Counted from the stretch's first letter, positions 43,178 through 52,442 are shown. The stretch is DNA of 64,000 nt from Nostoc sp. C052 (GCF_013393905.1 NZ_CP040272.1:1860001-1924000); one strand, 5' to 3'. Numbers and translations are program-made. Notes: a model not told the origin generated them from the sequence alone.

Positions 43178-44428
43178 TTAATTTTTCTGTGGTGCTTGCC
43201 AAACGGCTTTTCCATCTTTGAGGGTGAAGTCGAAATGCAGAACAAAACCAAGTTTGACGGGGATATTTATTGACTCGCTACCTGCGGGATAACCTTTGGC
43301 TAGTCCTAAGTCTTGGACGATTGGTTGGCTAGCAAAATTATTGATTTTTAATTGAAATTGATCGCCAAAATTCTTGAAGCCAAAGAGTTTGCCACCATAG
43401 AAGGTTTGTAGCTGCATGGGGGATTCAATCAATGCTTGATAGCAGGCTTTTTTGCTATTTTCTACGTCACGGATTTGTTTGAGGGTAACGAGGGGGACGA
43501 CTCTTTTTAGAAGATATTCGATGAGATTGAAGGGTAACTGTAAGCCAGGAATTACAACTTCGTCGTTATCAAATAATAAGCTAGCGATCGCTCTTACTGA
43601 TTCTTCAAAGCTGCCCCATGTTTTGATATCTTGATGTTTATCTCCTGTACCGATGCGTTGAATTTCCAGCAGGCGCGCATCTAGAGATTGACTTGTGGGA
43701 GAAAATTCTTTAAATACTAAGGTGTCTACGGTTAATAAATCCGGTTCTTGATTTAAGTCAGGAATCTTAAATGTACCAAGTTGTTTAAAGAAGCCGTAGA
43801 CTTCTCTACCAGAAACTAGGATGGGAGAATTATTTACGTATAAGTAAGGCATGAAGCAAGCTAGGCGTTCGGCAATGAATAAAGGCCCAACTCTTTTACC
43901 TACTACTGTTAACATCCAAAAGATAGCTTCTTCTTCATGCACAGTTCCTTTGTCATAGTCAGGTGGATAAATAGAACTTAAAGAATTTATCTTGTTGAAT
44001 GTCAAGATGAGATAGTTTGTCGCTGGGCGATATTCAATCTCGCCGTTATTGGGATCGTTAAGATATTTATCACACACCTCTTGCAACTTTGCCATTGAAC
44101 CTTCAACGACAAAGCCGTACATTTTTGTGTCTTTGATTTCGTAAGGTTGATTAAATGCCTGTCCATCTGCCCGTTCTATATATTTAGGGTATGATGATTT
44201 GTTACCGCCTCTGCCAAAGTAATTTTGGAAAAAACTAGTTGCGTCTTGTTCCATATTTTTGCCTTTTACGGCTAAATCTTGGAACAATTGATCTGGTTTT
44301 TGTTGGATTTGGGTAAGGTAATCTGTAAGTTTTTGGGGTTCTTGAAGTAGGGTAGTAAATTCGCTAAAAGCGCCTAAAGCCGTATGGAAACCTGTTTGTA
44401 TTGTCTGTAAAGGGTTGTTGGTGTTCAT
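43178..44428 (-). CDS. Acetoacetate-decarboxylase-fold protein
   Basis: The 416-residue protein has a helical N-terminal region of about 90 residues, then an ADC-like domain. This domain contains EYRPATNYLILTFNKINSLS, a central block ERLACFMPYLYVNNSPILV and then SGREVYGFFKQLGTFKIPD, corresponding to the GRE..G.PKK region of acetoacetate decarboxylase. The Schiff-base lysine position is kept (Lys215), but the next residue, a lysine in the decarboxylase that lowers the pKa of the first, is Gln216. The protein may therefore be a lyase, cyclase or aldolase of the ADC superfamily rather than a decarboxylase. It is upstream of, and co-directional with, the FAD oxidoreductase. The role is unknown. 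Confidence 0.72.
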   Translation of the reverse strand: MNTNNPLQTIQTGFHTALGAFSEFTTLLQEPQKLTDYLTQIQQKPDQLFQDLAVKGKNMEQDATSFFQNYFGRGGNKSSYPKYIERADGQAFNQPYEIKDTKMYGFVVEGSMAKLQEVCDKYLNDPNNGEIEYRPATNYLILTFNKINSLSSIYPPDYDKGTVHEEEAIFWMLTVVGKRVGPLFIAERLACFMPYLYVNNSPILVSGREVYGFFKQLGTFKIPDLNQEPDLLTVDTLVFKEFSPTSQSLDARLLEIQRIGTGDKHQDIKTWGSFEESVRAIASLLFDNDEVVIPGLQLPFNLIEYLLKRVVPLVTLKQIRDVENSKKACYQALIESPMQLQTFYGGKLFGFKNFGDQFQLKINNFASQPIVQDLGLAKGYPAGSESINIPVKLGFVLHFDFTLKDGKAVWQAPQKN

Positions 44429-44718
44429 CGGGTTGTGGGGAATAAATGAGTCTTGTTTGAAGTATTCCCTTTACACTGGCTTTTCTAACAAATTACTTAG
44501 ATAGCGAATTTTGGCACAAGATTTACCACTAACGCGAATAGTGTCAATCGAATAGCCAATGTCAGGAGGGGGTTAGATGGTTTGGGGAGAGGGTGCGATC
44601 GCACTTTTTGTTAATTTACTACGAAAATTTGGCTGAAAAACCATGAACATCAGGGTTTTTGCGAAGAATATTTCCCCATGCTAATATTGTTTGTTTGGTT
44701 TAAATACAGATATTCAGT

Positions 44719-46035
44719 ATGGTTCCCCTAAAGACTGTTCTCAAAGATTCAGAGGAAGTCACCCGGTTGTTTTCTCATATTGAATTTGATGGCAAAAAAC
44801 TCAATCATCAACCGGGTAGTGTCTTGGGAAGTACTGCGTTGATTGCAGGAACCACCGTTGGAGCGGGGATTCTCGCTCTACCAGCCGTTACCTTGCCATC
44901 TGGTATCGTGCCATCCACATCTGGACTAATTGCTGTTTGGCTCTACGCTTTAGTTTCAGGGTTATTGATTGCAGAAGTTACCTTAAACACGATGCGAACA
45001 CAAGGGCGTTTGAGTATCGGTTTTTTGGGGGTTGTAGAAAATATCCTTGGTAAGTTGGGAGCGCGAATTGCCGGCGGTGCATATTTATTCATGCATTATG
45101 CTCTCTTGGTGGCATACATCACTGAAGGTGGAGAGATTTTAGGAGTTGCGGCGGCAAAAGTCTGGGGTGTGCAAATATTGCCTCTGTGGGTAGGCACAAC
45201 GACTTTCACGCTCTTATTTGGTGGCATTATGTATCTTGGGCGAGAAAAGTTTATTGAGAAATTAAACAGCGCCTTTGTCGGAATTGTCATCGTTTCCTTC
45301 TTGGGACTATTATTTTTAGGAGGAAGGCACATTCAGACTACCCAACTGTTATTTCAGGATTGGAGTGCCCTTGGTAGTGCTATTTCAGTGATGTCTGTAG
45401 CGCTGTTTTTTCAAAATGTTGTGCCGCTAGTTGTGACGCAACTTGAAGGAGATGTCCACAAAATTCGTCAGTCCATCTTGATTGGTTCTGTGATTCCTCT
45501 AATTATGTTCTTGGCATGGAATGCGGTAATTTTAGGAAGTGTCAATCCTGATATGCTACATGGTACATCTGACGGGATAACTGTTTTTGATCCACTGCAA
45601 ATTCTCCGAGCCGGTGGTGCAGGGCAATGGTTAGGAGTGCTAGTATCCATTTTTTCAGAGTTTGCGATCGTCACATCATTCATTGGATTTGTGTACGGAT
45701 TGCTGGATTTGCTTAAAGATATTTTCCTTTCTGCACAGGTCGGATTTGCTAGCCGCTTACCCCTCTATTCGCTGGCTCTTTTCCCTCCTATGACTCTTGG
45801 AACACTCAACCCCAGCATCTTTTTTACTGCCCTAGATTACACTGGAACATTTAGTATCTCAGTTCTAGGTGGAATTATTCCGGCGTTAATGAGTTGGAAG
45901 CAACGTCAAGAACAAGAAAACTCAGATAGCATCAATCAACCACTCGTTCCTGGTGGAAAGATGACGCTCATTGTGATGATTGGAGTGGCATTAGCCATGA
46001 TGGGACGACAAATTCTGTCAATTTACCATCATTGA
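44719..46035 (+). CDS. Aromatic amino acid permease (HAAAP family)
   Basis: The 438-residue protein is polytopic with about 11 membrane segments. An N-terminal soluble leader of about 35 residues precedes the first helix, LIAGTTVGAGILALPAVTLP. The G-x-G-I-L-A-L-P signature is typical of the tryptophan/tyrosine permease (HAAAP) family of the APC superfamily. It should import tryptophan or tyrosine by proton symport across the plasma membrane. The last helices and the HH ending are intact. KptA follows 75 bp downstream in the same direction. Confidence 0.9.
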   Translation: MVPLKTVLKDSEEVTRLFSHIEFDGKKLNHQPGSVLGSTALIAGTTVGAGILALPAVTLPSGIVPSTSGLIAVWLYALVSGLLIAEVTLNTMRTQGRLSIGFLGVVENILGKLGARIAGGAYLFMHYALLVAYITEGGEILGVAAAKVWGVQILPLWVGTTTFTLLFGGIMYLGREKFIEKLNSAFVGIVIVSFLGLLFLGGRHIQTTQLLFQDWSALGSAISVMSVALFFQNVVPLVVTQLEGDVHKIRQSILIGSVIPLIMFLAWNAVILGSVNPDMLHGTSDGITVFDPLQILRAGGAGQWLGVLVSIFSEFAIVTSFIGFVYGLLDLLKDIFLSAQVGFASRLPLYSLALFPPMTLGTLNPSIFFTALDYTGTFSISVLGGIIPALMSWKQRQEQENSDSINQPLVPGGKMTLIVMIGVALAMMGRQILSIYHH

Positions 46036-46109
46036 AGGAAAAAGACCCGATGAAAATTTGATGTAATATAAAAGTATGTAGTTGTAGTATATATATCGGA
46101 CAGAATTAA

Positions 46110-46655
46110 ATGAGTGATTCTCGCCTCGTTAAAATCAGCAAATATCTGAGCAAATATCTGCGACACACACCGGATGCAATTGGAATTCAACTGGCTCCCG
46201 GTGGTTGGGTTGATGTTGATGAACTACTTACCGCTTGTGCTAAAAACAAATTTCCGCTCACCCGTCAAGAATTACAGGTGGTAGTTGAATCCAGTGATAA
46301 ACAACGCTTTTCTTTTGATGCTACAGGTAATCTGATTCGTGCTAACCAAGGACATAGTGTAAAAGTCGATTTACACTTAGAAGCTGTTGTTCCTCCAGAT
46401 GAACTTTATCATGGCACGGGACACAAATCTGTAGAGTCAATTCTGCAAACAGGACTTTCCAAAATGTCGCGACATCATGTTCATTTATCAAAAGATATTG
46501 AAACAGCAAAAACTGTTGGTGCAAGACATGGAAAACCAGTGGTTTTTGCTGTAAATGCTGCGGCAATGCATCAGGCGGGTTATATCTTCTATTGTTCTGC
46601 TAATGGTGTTTGGTTAGTTGAGAATGTACCACCTGAGTATCTACAAAAAATTTGA
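46110..46655 (+). CDS. kptA: RNA 2'-phosphotransferase (Tpt1/KptA)
   Basis: The 181-residue protein has the KptA layout: an N-terminal winged-helix lobe with SKYLSKYLRHTPD (Arg18, His19), Arg66 in KQRFSF, and a C-terminal NAD-binding lobe with YHGTGHKSVESILQTGL and SRHHVHLS (Arg121). These four residues fit the Arg-His-Arg-Arg tetrad known for Tpt1. The enzyme moves an internal 2'-phosphate from RNA onto NAD+, giving ADP-ribose 1'',2''-cyclic phosphate. In eukaryotes it completes tRNA splicing; in bacteria the natural substrate is unclear. The RNA repair genes at 54750-56770 lie about 8 kb away. Confidence 0.95.
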   Translation: MSDSRLVKISKYLSKYLRHTPDAIGIQLAPGGWVDVDELLTACAKNKFPLTRQELQVVVESSDKQRFSFDATGNLIRANQGHSVKVDLHLEAVVPPDELYHGTGHKSVESILQTGLSKMSRHHVHLSKDIETAKTVGARHGKPVVFAVNAAAMHQAGYIFYCSANGVWLVENVPPEYLQKI

Positions 46656-46743
46656 ACTGGGGACTGGGGAAAATCATGAGTAAGATTTGCTTGGGATCTG
46701 ACCCATTCAAATATTCAAATCTTCCGAGTCCCCAATCCCCAAT

Positions 46744-47991
46744 TCAAATCAAAATTCCAGCAATACAAGCGGTGATAAAACCCGCTAACGATCCGCCAAT
46801 CATTGACCTGACACCCATACGAGCTAAATCATGTTGGCGATTAGGTGCTATCCCTGTAATGCCGCCAATGGTAATGCCAATTGAACCGATATTTGCAAAA
46901 TTACATAATGCGTAAGTTGTAATAATTACTGCGCGTTGAGAAATTTTACCACTTTCAATTAGTGCCTTTAAATCCAAAAAAGCAATAAACTCATTCAAAA
47001 TTGTTTTTGTACCCAATAAAGCCCCAACTTGCCGACAATCAGCCCAAGGTACGCCCATCAGCCATGCCACAGGAGCCATAATAAAAGACAAAATCCACTG
47101 TAATGAGAGTTGCTGTAAACCCACAAATGATCCTAACCATCCCAGCAAAGCATTGACGGCAGCTAATAATCCCAAAAAGGCGATAATCATTACTCCAACG
47201 TTAACTGCTAGCTTCACGCCGTCAATTGCTCCGGTAGTAGCAGCATCAATTACATTCACGTAATTGGTTTTTACATCCGCTTTGGCTTTACCAGCCGTTT
47301 CTGATACTTCTGTTTCTGGATAAAGTAATTTTGATACCACCAACGATGTGGGAGCAGTCATAAAGAAAGCAGCAATCAAGTGTTCTGCTGGTATGCCAAA
47401 GGAAAGATATGCCCCTAAGACTCCAGCGGCAATTGTCGCAAAACCACCCGTCATCACGGCATGGAGTTCCGATTGCGTCATATTTGCTATATAAGGTTTA
47501 ACCATCAGTGCCGATTCTGTTGGTCCCAAAAAGATGTTAGCTGCACAGGATAAAGATTCCGAACCTGATGTTTTCATCGTCTTCATCATTACCCACGCCA
47601 TCACATTTACAACTCGCTGTAAAATGCCGTAATAATACAAGACGCTGATGAATGCAGAGAAAAAGATAATTGTGGGCAGCACTTGGAAGGCAAAGAAATG
47701 ATCCTTAAAATTTTCTCCAAAGACAAATTTGGCACCGACATCAGAAAAGGCTAAAAATTGGCTGACAATATCTCCGAGAGATTTAAATATATTTAAACCC
47801 CAAGGAGTTTTAAGAATCACTAACGCAAATACAAACTCCAATCCCAAACCCCATGCCACGATTCGCCAACGCACCGCACGACGATTAACAGAAAAGGCAT
47901 AGGATATCCCAATAAAAACTAAAATTCCCAACGCAGAGATGGCGCGTTCCATGTTTACTCCCAGAAAGCGATCGCTAAGGCACTTAGTCAA
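46744..47991 (-). CDS. nupC: Concentrative nucleoside transporter (CNT family)
   Basis: The 415-residue protein has the NupC/CNT membrane architecture. The tell-tale blocks are IFLGPTESALMVKPYIANMT, then SELHAVMTGGFATIAAGVLG, and the C-terminal GAL-LGTKTILNEFIAF with NFANIGSIGITIGG. CNT proteins import nucleosides by cation symport as trimers in the plasma membrane. It begins MTKCLSDRFLGVNMERA; ATG 47952 (MERAISALGILVF) is an alternative start that would leave the first helix at the N-terminus. A dispersed repeat separates it from KptA. Confidence 0.93.
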   Translation of the reverse strand: MTKCLSDRFLGVNMERAISALGILVFIGISYAFSVNRRAVRWRIVAWGLGLEFVFALVILKTPWGLNIFKSLGDIVSQFLAFSDVGAKFVFGENFKDHFFAFQVLPTIIFFSAFISVLYYYGILQRVVNVMAWVMMKTMKTSGSESLSCAANIFLGPTESALMVKPYIANMTQSELHAVMTGGFATIAAGVLGAYLSFGIPAEHLIAAFFMTAPTSLVVSKLLYPETEVSETAGKAKADVKTNYVNVIDAATTGAIDGVKLAVNVGVMIIAFLGLLAAVNALLGWLGSFVGLQQLSLQWILSFIMAPVAWLMGVPWADCRQVGALLGTKTILNEFIAFLDLKALIESGKISQRAVIITTYALCNFANIGSIGITIGGITGIAPNRQHDLARMGVRSMIGGSLAGFITACIAGILI

Positions 47992-48380
47992 AGAGCATAC
48001 ACAAAATACGCCTTTTTTTGTGGCTTTTTAGTCAATTACTAGAGTTTTGATGTGTAAATAAGAATTTAGCGATGTCTACGACGGGCTACGCCTACGCATA
48101 TTTAGCAGATTTATATTTTCTTACAAATTTGTCTTCTCAAACCTTAAGCACACTTATATTCATAGGAACAATCAATGTGAACAGGAAACTCGTTTCCAGC
48201 CAGAGTCGGGAAATGCAACTCAAAAGCGGCTCTGCCGGGAGTCTTGAGGCTCCGCCTCAACGACAAACATTCCCAGTCGGAGACTGGGAACGAGGCAATC
48301 TAAAAACTAGTTCTAGACTTGCTTTCACCTTAAGTTGACACCAATGAGCATTCTGTGCCCTTAGCACCAATGACTAATGA
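47992..48380. other. Intergenic stretch with dispersed hairpin repeats
   Basis: At 48069-48097 is a copy of GCGATGTCTACGACGGGC continuing into TACGCCTACGC. At about 48180-48301 is a compound repeat with two stems: TTGAGGC/GCCTCAA, and TTCCCAGTC/GACTGGGAA around a GGA loop (48270-48290). No gene is recognised. Confidence 0.65.
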
Positions 48381-48842
48381 CTAAGGTTTAGCAACACTAG
48401 TGATGTCCTTGTTAAGAACCTCTAAGGCTGTTAACACTTGCTGTTTATTTGGTGCAGAGGCTTTAAGTCCTGCCTTGATCTCATCGGCTTTATCTTCAAT
48501 CTCTTTGTATGTAGTGGGAGACTTAACTTTGACTCCATCCTCAACCTTTGACCAGAAATCCTCAAATTTATCAAATTCCCCTTTGGCTTTGCTAAAATTT
48601 CCCCCACTAACTGCCGCCTTAGTGTTGGTAACAACACCCTGTAGACCTTGAAACTGACTTGTTGCAGCAGCGGGAGTGGTAGCTGTTGGGGTGCTAGTTG
48701 GAGTGGGACTAGCTGCTGTTTGGGAGGCAGAAGTTCCATCTGGTGGTGTCTGTGTAGTAGAAGATTGTTCTCCATTGTTGCATCCAACTAAAGCCATCAT
48801 ACTAATTAGAGCAACTATCAGTAGTGGATTAAAACGATTCAT
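48381..48842 (-). CDS. Small lipoprotein, helical (unknown function)
   Basis: The 153-residue protein has a signal peptide ending in the lipobox ALVGC (Cys21), then a Ser/Thr/Pro/Ala-rich linker (about 26-62). A helical domain follows (LQGVVTNTKAAVSGGNFSKA, then KGEFDKFEDFWSKVEDGVK). The arrangement, including the repeated K-x-x-F-x-x-F pattern, resembles helical-bundle lipoproteins found in cyanobacteria. It should be anchored on the periplasmic face. I do not recognise a specific function. Confidence 0.8.
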   Translation of the reverse strand: MNRFNPLLIVALISMMALVGCNNGEQSSTTQTPPDGTSASQTAASPTPTSTPTATTPAAATSQFQGLQGVVTNTKAAVSGGNFSKAKGEFDKFEDFWSKVEDGVKVKSPTTYKEIEDKADEIKAGLKASAPNKQQVLTALEVLNKDITSVAKP

Positions 48843-49162
48843 TATAAGCTCCTCATTAAAACTCGTTTTTATAAACTAGTATAGCCTTGCACCAATGACT
48901 ATCTTCTAGCTTCTAATGACCTTGGCATAAACTTGACCACAGGGTATGCAACGAAGTGGAAACTATGCAATTAATTGCCCATAGATTTCGTGAGGAAGTT
49001 CCCAAACGTGAACTGTGAAATAAGTAAGTCGGCACAATAAAACCAAACTGTATGAAGAAAAGTAAACAAGGCTAAAACCCTTTCTTCCCATGCTCCCTGC
49101 CCCCTACCTTTTTCCAACGATAATTATTACGCCCACCTACTTAATGTGTTTTCCCCACAAAC
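48843..49162. other. Intergenic stretch containing a MITE
   Basis: Apart from the MITE at 49021-49143, this 320-bp gap has a 17-codon open frame at 48965-49018 (starting MQLIAHRFREEVPK). It looks like the beginning of a gene cut off by the repeat. It has no recognised family. Confidence 0.5.
49021..49143. mobile_element. MITE with TAAGTAAGTCGGC ends (second copy)
   Basis: The 123-bp element begins TAAGTAAGTCGGC and ends GCCCACCTACTTA. Its interior matches 3877-3993 over most of its length. It lies 19 bp beyond the stop codon of the tandem-GAF gene (minus strand). Confidence 0.82.
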
Positions 49163-51742
49163 CTATTGATCGGAGTTAGCTTCAGCAGCTTGATACGCTT
49201 GTAGCAGCCTAGCATGATCGAGAGTAAATCCTACCTGCATAGCTATCTGAGCAAACAAATCAATCTCAGGTTGTAGCCAATCACGGGATTCAGAACACTG
49301 ATGTGTAATTAATAAGCCAAATAGTTGCTCATCTTTGATAATTGGTGCGACTAAATTTGCTTTCACACTAAAGGATTCGAGCAATTTAATATGACAATCA
49401 GCCAAACCAGACTCATAAATGTTGTTGATGGCGACAACGCGACCAGACTGGTACTTTTCTACATAGCCTTGAGTGAAGCAGGGGTCATGGATTTTAGACC
49501 GCAAAACTTTGGGATAACCTGGAACCACTGATTCGGCAATTATAATTCCGAACCAATTAGCGTAAAAGCTATAAACCAGTACTCGGTCAGTACTCAGTGC
49601 TTTGCGAACCTCTTCCACTGTAGTTTTAATGACATCTTCTTCTTTGAGTGATTGGCGAATGCTACGAATAATATCTACTAGTAACTGACTTCGCATCCTT
49701 TCAGCTTCGACTCTTTGTAGGAGCCTAGCATGGTCGAGAGCAAATCCCACTTGCATTGCTATCTGGCCAAATAAATCAATTTCAGATTGTTGCCAATCAC
49801 GGGGTCTGGAACACTGATGTGCAATTAACAAGCCAAATAGCTGTTCATCTTTAATAATGGGAGCGACTAAATTTGCTTTCACACCAAAGGATTCGAGCAG
49901 GTTAATGTGACAATCAGCCAAACCGGCTTCATAAATGTTGTTTATTGCGAGAACGCGACCAGACTGATATTCTTCTACATAGCCTTGACCAAAACATGGA
50001 TCTTGGATTTCAGCTCGTAAAACTTTTGGGTAGGTGAGAACAACTGATTCGGCAATTACAGTTCCAGACCAATTACTATCAAAGCTATACACCATCACTC
50101 GGTCAGTACTTAGAGCTTTACGAACCTCTTCTACTGTGATTTTGAGAACATCCTCTTCGTTGAGCGATTGGCGAATGCTGCCGATAGTATCCGCTAGCAA
50201 TTGACTTTGCACACCTTCTGCCTCGATGCGTTGCAGGAGTCTGGCATGGTCGAGAGCAAATCCAACTTGCATCGCTATTTGGGCAAATAAATCAATCTCA
50301 GATTGTTGCCAATCACGGGGTCTAGAACATTGATGTGCAATTAATAAGCCAAATAGTTGTTCATCTTTGAGGATGGGTGCGACCAAATTTGCTTTCACAG
50401 CAAAAGATTCAAGCAAGCTAATATGACAATCAGCCAAACCAGCTTCATAAATGTTGTTTGTAGCGACAACGCGACCAGACTGATACTTTTCTACATAACC
50501 CTGACCGAAACATAAGTCTTGAATTTCAGACCGCAAAACTTTGGGATAACCTGGAACCACTGATTCAGCAATTATAATTCCAGACCAATTAGGGTTAAAG
50601 CTATAAACTAGCACTCGGTCAGTACTCAGTTCTTTACGAACCTCTTCTACTGTCGTTTTGAGGACATCTTCTTCGTTGAGCGATTGGCGAATGCTGCGGG
50701 TAATTTCTATAAATACCTGAGCTTTATCGGCTTTGGTATCTACCTGTTGTAGAAGCTTGGCGTAGTCAAGGGCAAATCCGACCTGCATAGCTATCTGAGC
50801 AAACAAATCAATCTCAGATTGTTGCCAAAATCGCAGTCGAGAACACTGATGTGCAATCAATAAACCGAATAGCCGTTTGCCTTTGAGAATAGGTGCGACT
50901 AAAGTAGATTTGACAGCAAATTGCTCAAGTAATTCAATATCACCATCGCTGAGATCGGCTTGATAGATATCATCAATAGAACGTGTACAAGCATTCTGGT
51001 ATTTTTCGATATACCCTACCTCGAATCCAGGGTCAGAGACTTTAACCCCTAATATTTTTGGTAAACCAGGTATCACTGATTCAGCGATAAAGGTTCCATT
51101 ACAGTTGGAGGTGAAGCAAAAGATGGTTACGCGATCGATGCTTAAAGCTTTACGAATTTCTTCTGAAGTCGTTTTGAGAACATCTTCCTTATTGAATGAT
51201 TCTCGCACCCAGCGGGTAATTTTGATTAATAGTTGGGAGTAATCCGCTTCGGCTTCTTTCTCTTGCATCAAAACTGAAAGCAGGTCTGTGAATAAGGTGA
51301 TGTTTCTCTCTAACATCACTAATTCATCTTGGCTAGCGATAAAAACTTGAGTAAACTCACTGTCTGGACGTAGCCGATTTTTGATATTGTTAGAAATTGC
51401 AGCAGCGTTGCTAACTCGACTAATCACTCGATTTGTCACAAAAACAGCGATCGCACCAGCTAAAATTGCTGTAACCCCCATACCAGTTAACAAGAGTGAT
51501 AGTTGTTTTTGTAGGGCAAGTTCAATTTCTGTCGAACTTTTGACACTCTCAAGTCTTATTTGCGGAATTTGTTTGCTAATTAAATTAATCCCGTAGTAAG
51601 TAGTTGTTCCAATTGCAACCACAGGAAGGACACTAATACTGAGTGCCCACACTATTGCTTTAGTCTTTAAACTCCATTTTTGCTGCCATAGCCTTTGTTG
51701 ACGATTTCGTCTTGCTTGGTTTTGAGAAAAAGACTTACTCAT
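49163..51742 (-). CDS. Membrane protein with four tandem GAF domains, three of DXCF cyanobacteriochrome type
   Basis: The 859-residue protein has two membrane helices (about 29-49 and 82-102), a HAMP-like linker (about 103-155) and four GAF domains repeating with an exact 172-residue period. GAF2, GAF3 and GAF4 each hold a Cys in DLCF or DPCF (Cys411, 583, 755) and a second Cys in DCH (Cys439, 611, 783), always 28 residues apart. Both spacing and motifs match the dual-cysteine DXCF cyanobacteriochromes such as TePixJ, which bind a phycobilin. GAF1 has Gly at both positions (239, 267), so it should not bind a bilin. The protein ends just after GAF4 (LDHARLLQAYQAAEANSDQ) with no MCP, kinase or GGDEF output. 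It may signal by partner binding, or be truncated. DNA of the repeats is highly similar (516-bp period). Confidence 0.85.
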   Translation of the reverse strand: MSKSFSQNQARRNRQQRLWQQKWSLKTKAIVWALSISVLPVVAIGTTTYYGINLISKQIPQIRLESVKSSTEIELALQKQLSLLLTGMGVTAILAGAIAVFVTNRVISRVSNAAAISNNIKNRLRPDSEFTQVFIASQDELVMLERNITLFTDLLSVLMQEKEAEADYSQLLIKITRWVRESFNKEDVLKTTSEEIRKALSIDRVTIFCFTSNCNGTFIAESVIPGLPKILGVKVSDPGFEVGYIEKYQNACTRSIDDIYQADLSDGDIELLEQFAVKSTLVAPILKGKRLFGLLIAHQCSRLRFWQQSEIDLFAQIAMQVGFALDYAKLLQQVDTKADKAQVFIEITRSIRQSLNEEDVLKTTVEEVRKELSTDRVLVYSFNPNWSGIIIAESVVPGYPKVLRSEIQDLCFGQGYVEKYQSGRVVATNNIYEAGLADCHISLLESFAVKANLVAPILKDEQLFGLLIAHQCSRPRDWQQSEIDLFAQIAMQVGFALDHARLLQRIEAEGVQSQLLADTIGSIRQSLNEEDVLKITVEEVRKALSTDRVMVYSFDSNWSGTVIAESVVLTYPKVLRAEIQDPCFGQGYVEEYQSGRVLAINNIYEAGLADCHINLLESFGVKANLVAPIIKDEQLFGLLIAHQCSRPRDWQQSEIDLFGQIAMQVGFALDHARLLQRVEAERMRSQLLVDIIRSIRQSLKEEDVIKTTVEEVRKALSTDRVLVYSFYANWFGIIIAESVVPGYPKVLRSKIHDPCFTQGYVEKYQSGRVVAINNIYESGLADCHIKLLESFSVKANLVAPIIKDEQLFGLLITHQCSESRDWLQPEIDLFAQIAMQVGFTLDHARLLQAYQAAEANSDQ

Positions 51743-51989
51743 AAATCAAACCTGGAGTGCTGCAATTGAGAATTAAGTAAATAACCTCATCACCAAATTT
51801 TACACAAAATTAAACAAAGACTGGCTTTCAGGAGCATTTTAAGGCAGTAATCTTCTACATCATGTCCCATAACGCTTTTGTTGCCTTTGATCTGAAAAAT
51901 TAGGTCTGGTTAACAATCAAATTGCGATCGCTTTGTTTGAATATCTGATTTTCTGATCGGGTGTTGTGGTTTTCACTTTCGCTTCTTAA

Positions 51990-52215
51990 CTACTGTCTAC
52001 TAACTCTCCATGAAGAAGAGTATTATTTAAATGGAGAGCAACAAGAGATATTAAACAGTTGGTTGCGTAAATCAACAACCCCTGTGGGTTTAGCAAAACG
52101 CGCCCGTGCTAATGTTGGCATCAGGGGGAAAGATTCAGTAAAACAAGTCTTTATGTAGGAATGGGAGAACGTCACCTGAGAAAATGGGCAAGACGGTTTA
52201 TAGAGCAAGATTGAT
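51990..52215 (+). pseudogene. IS630-type transposase N-terminal fragment
   Basis: The frame reads LTLHEEEYYLNGEQQEILNS and continues WLRKSTTPVGLAKRARA, a helix-turn-helix head typical of IS630/Tc1-like transposases. The continuation MGERHLRKWARRFIEQD lies beyond a frame break at about 52158. No catalytic DDE part remains. No terminal repeats were recognised. Confidence 0.65.
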
Positions 52216-52329
52216 TTCCTTGAGTATCTCGACAATGAGATTCCCTCATACATTACAAAAAAGACTTTAAGGGTGAGGGGTTTAACCCATCATGAATTGA
52301 CCAACAACATCATTTATTTACGGGAATCA

Positions 52330-52440
52330 TTAATTTTGAATTTTGTTAGCGTAGCGTTAGCGAGTCCGCGTATCCCTGCGGGGAAGCAAGCTACGCGCAG
52401 CGTCTCGTAGAGAGCGTCATTTTGAATTTGGAGCGAAGCG
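52330..52440. repeat. Dispersed GC-rich repeat abutting a gene start
   Basis: GTTAGCGTAGCGTTAGCGAG, then GGGGAAGCAAGCTACGCGC and CGTCTCGTAGAGAGCGTC, are widespread Nostocales repeat texts. A related block (GGGAAGCAAGCTACGC and GTAGAGAGC) is at about 59480-59545. The repeat ends within 15 bp of the SDR start codon and appears to supply its GGAG ribosome site. Confidence 0.7.
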
Positions 52441-52442
52441 AC

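Larger units (their letters stand above)
51743..52442. other. Gene-poor stretch with a transposase fragment and a dispersed repeat
   Basis: This 700-bp gap holds the IS630-like transposase fragment at about 51990-52215. A GC-rich dispersed repeat follows at about 52336-52440 (containing GGGGAAGCAAGCTACGCGC) and runs up to the start of the next SDR gene. Confidence 0.65.

Noticed and set aside
46652..46915. An open frame after kptA on the plus strand
   Set aside because: It starts in dispersed repeat and heptamer sequence and then runs antisense through the conserved 3' end of nupC.
48965..49018. A 17-codon frame starting MQLIAHRFREEVPK
   Set aside because: Too short to support as a gene. 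It may be the start of a gene lost next to the MITE, but no family was recognised, so it is only mentioned in the gap entry.
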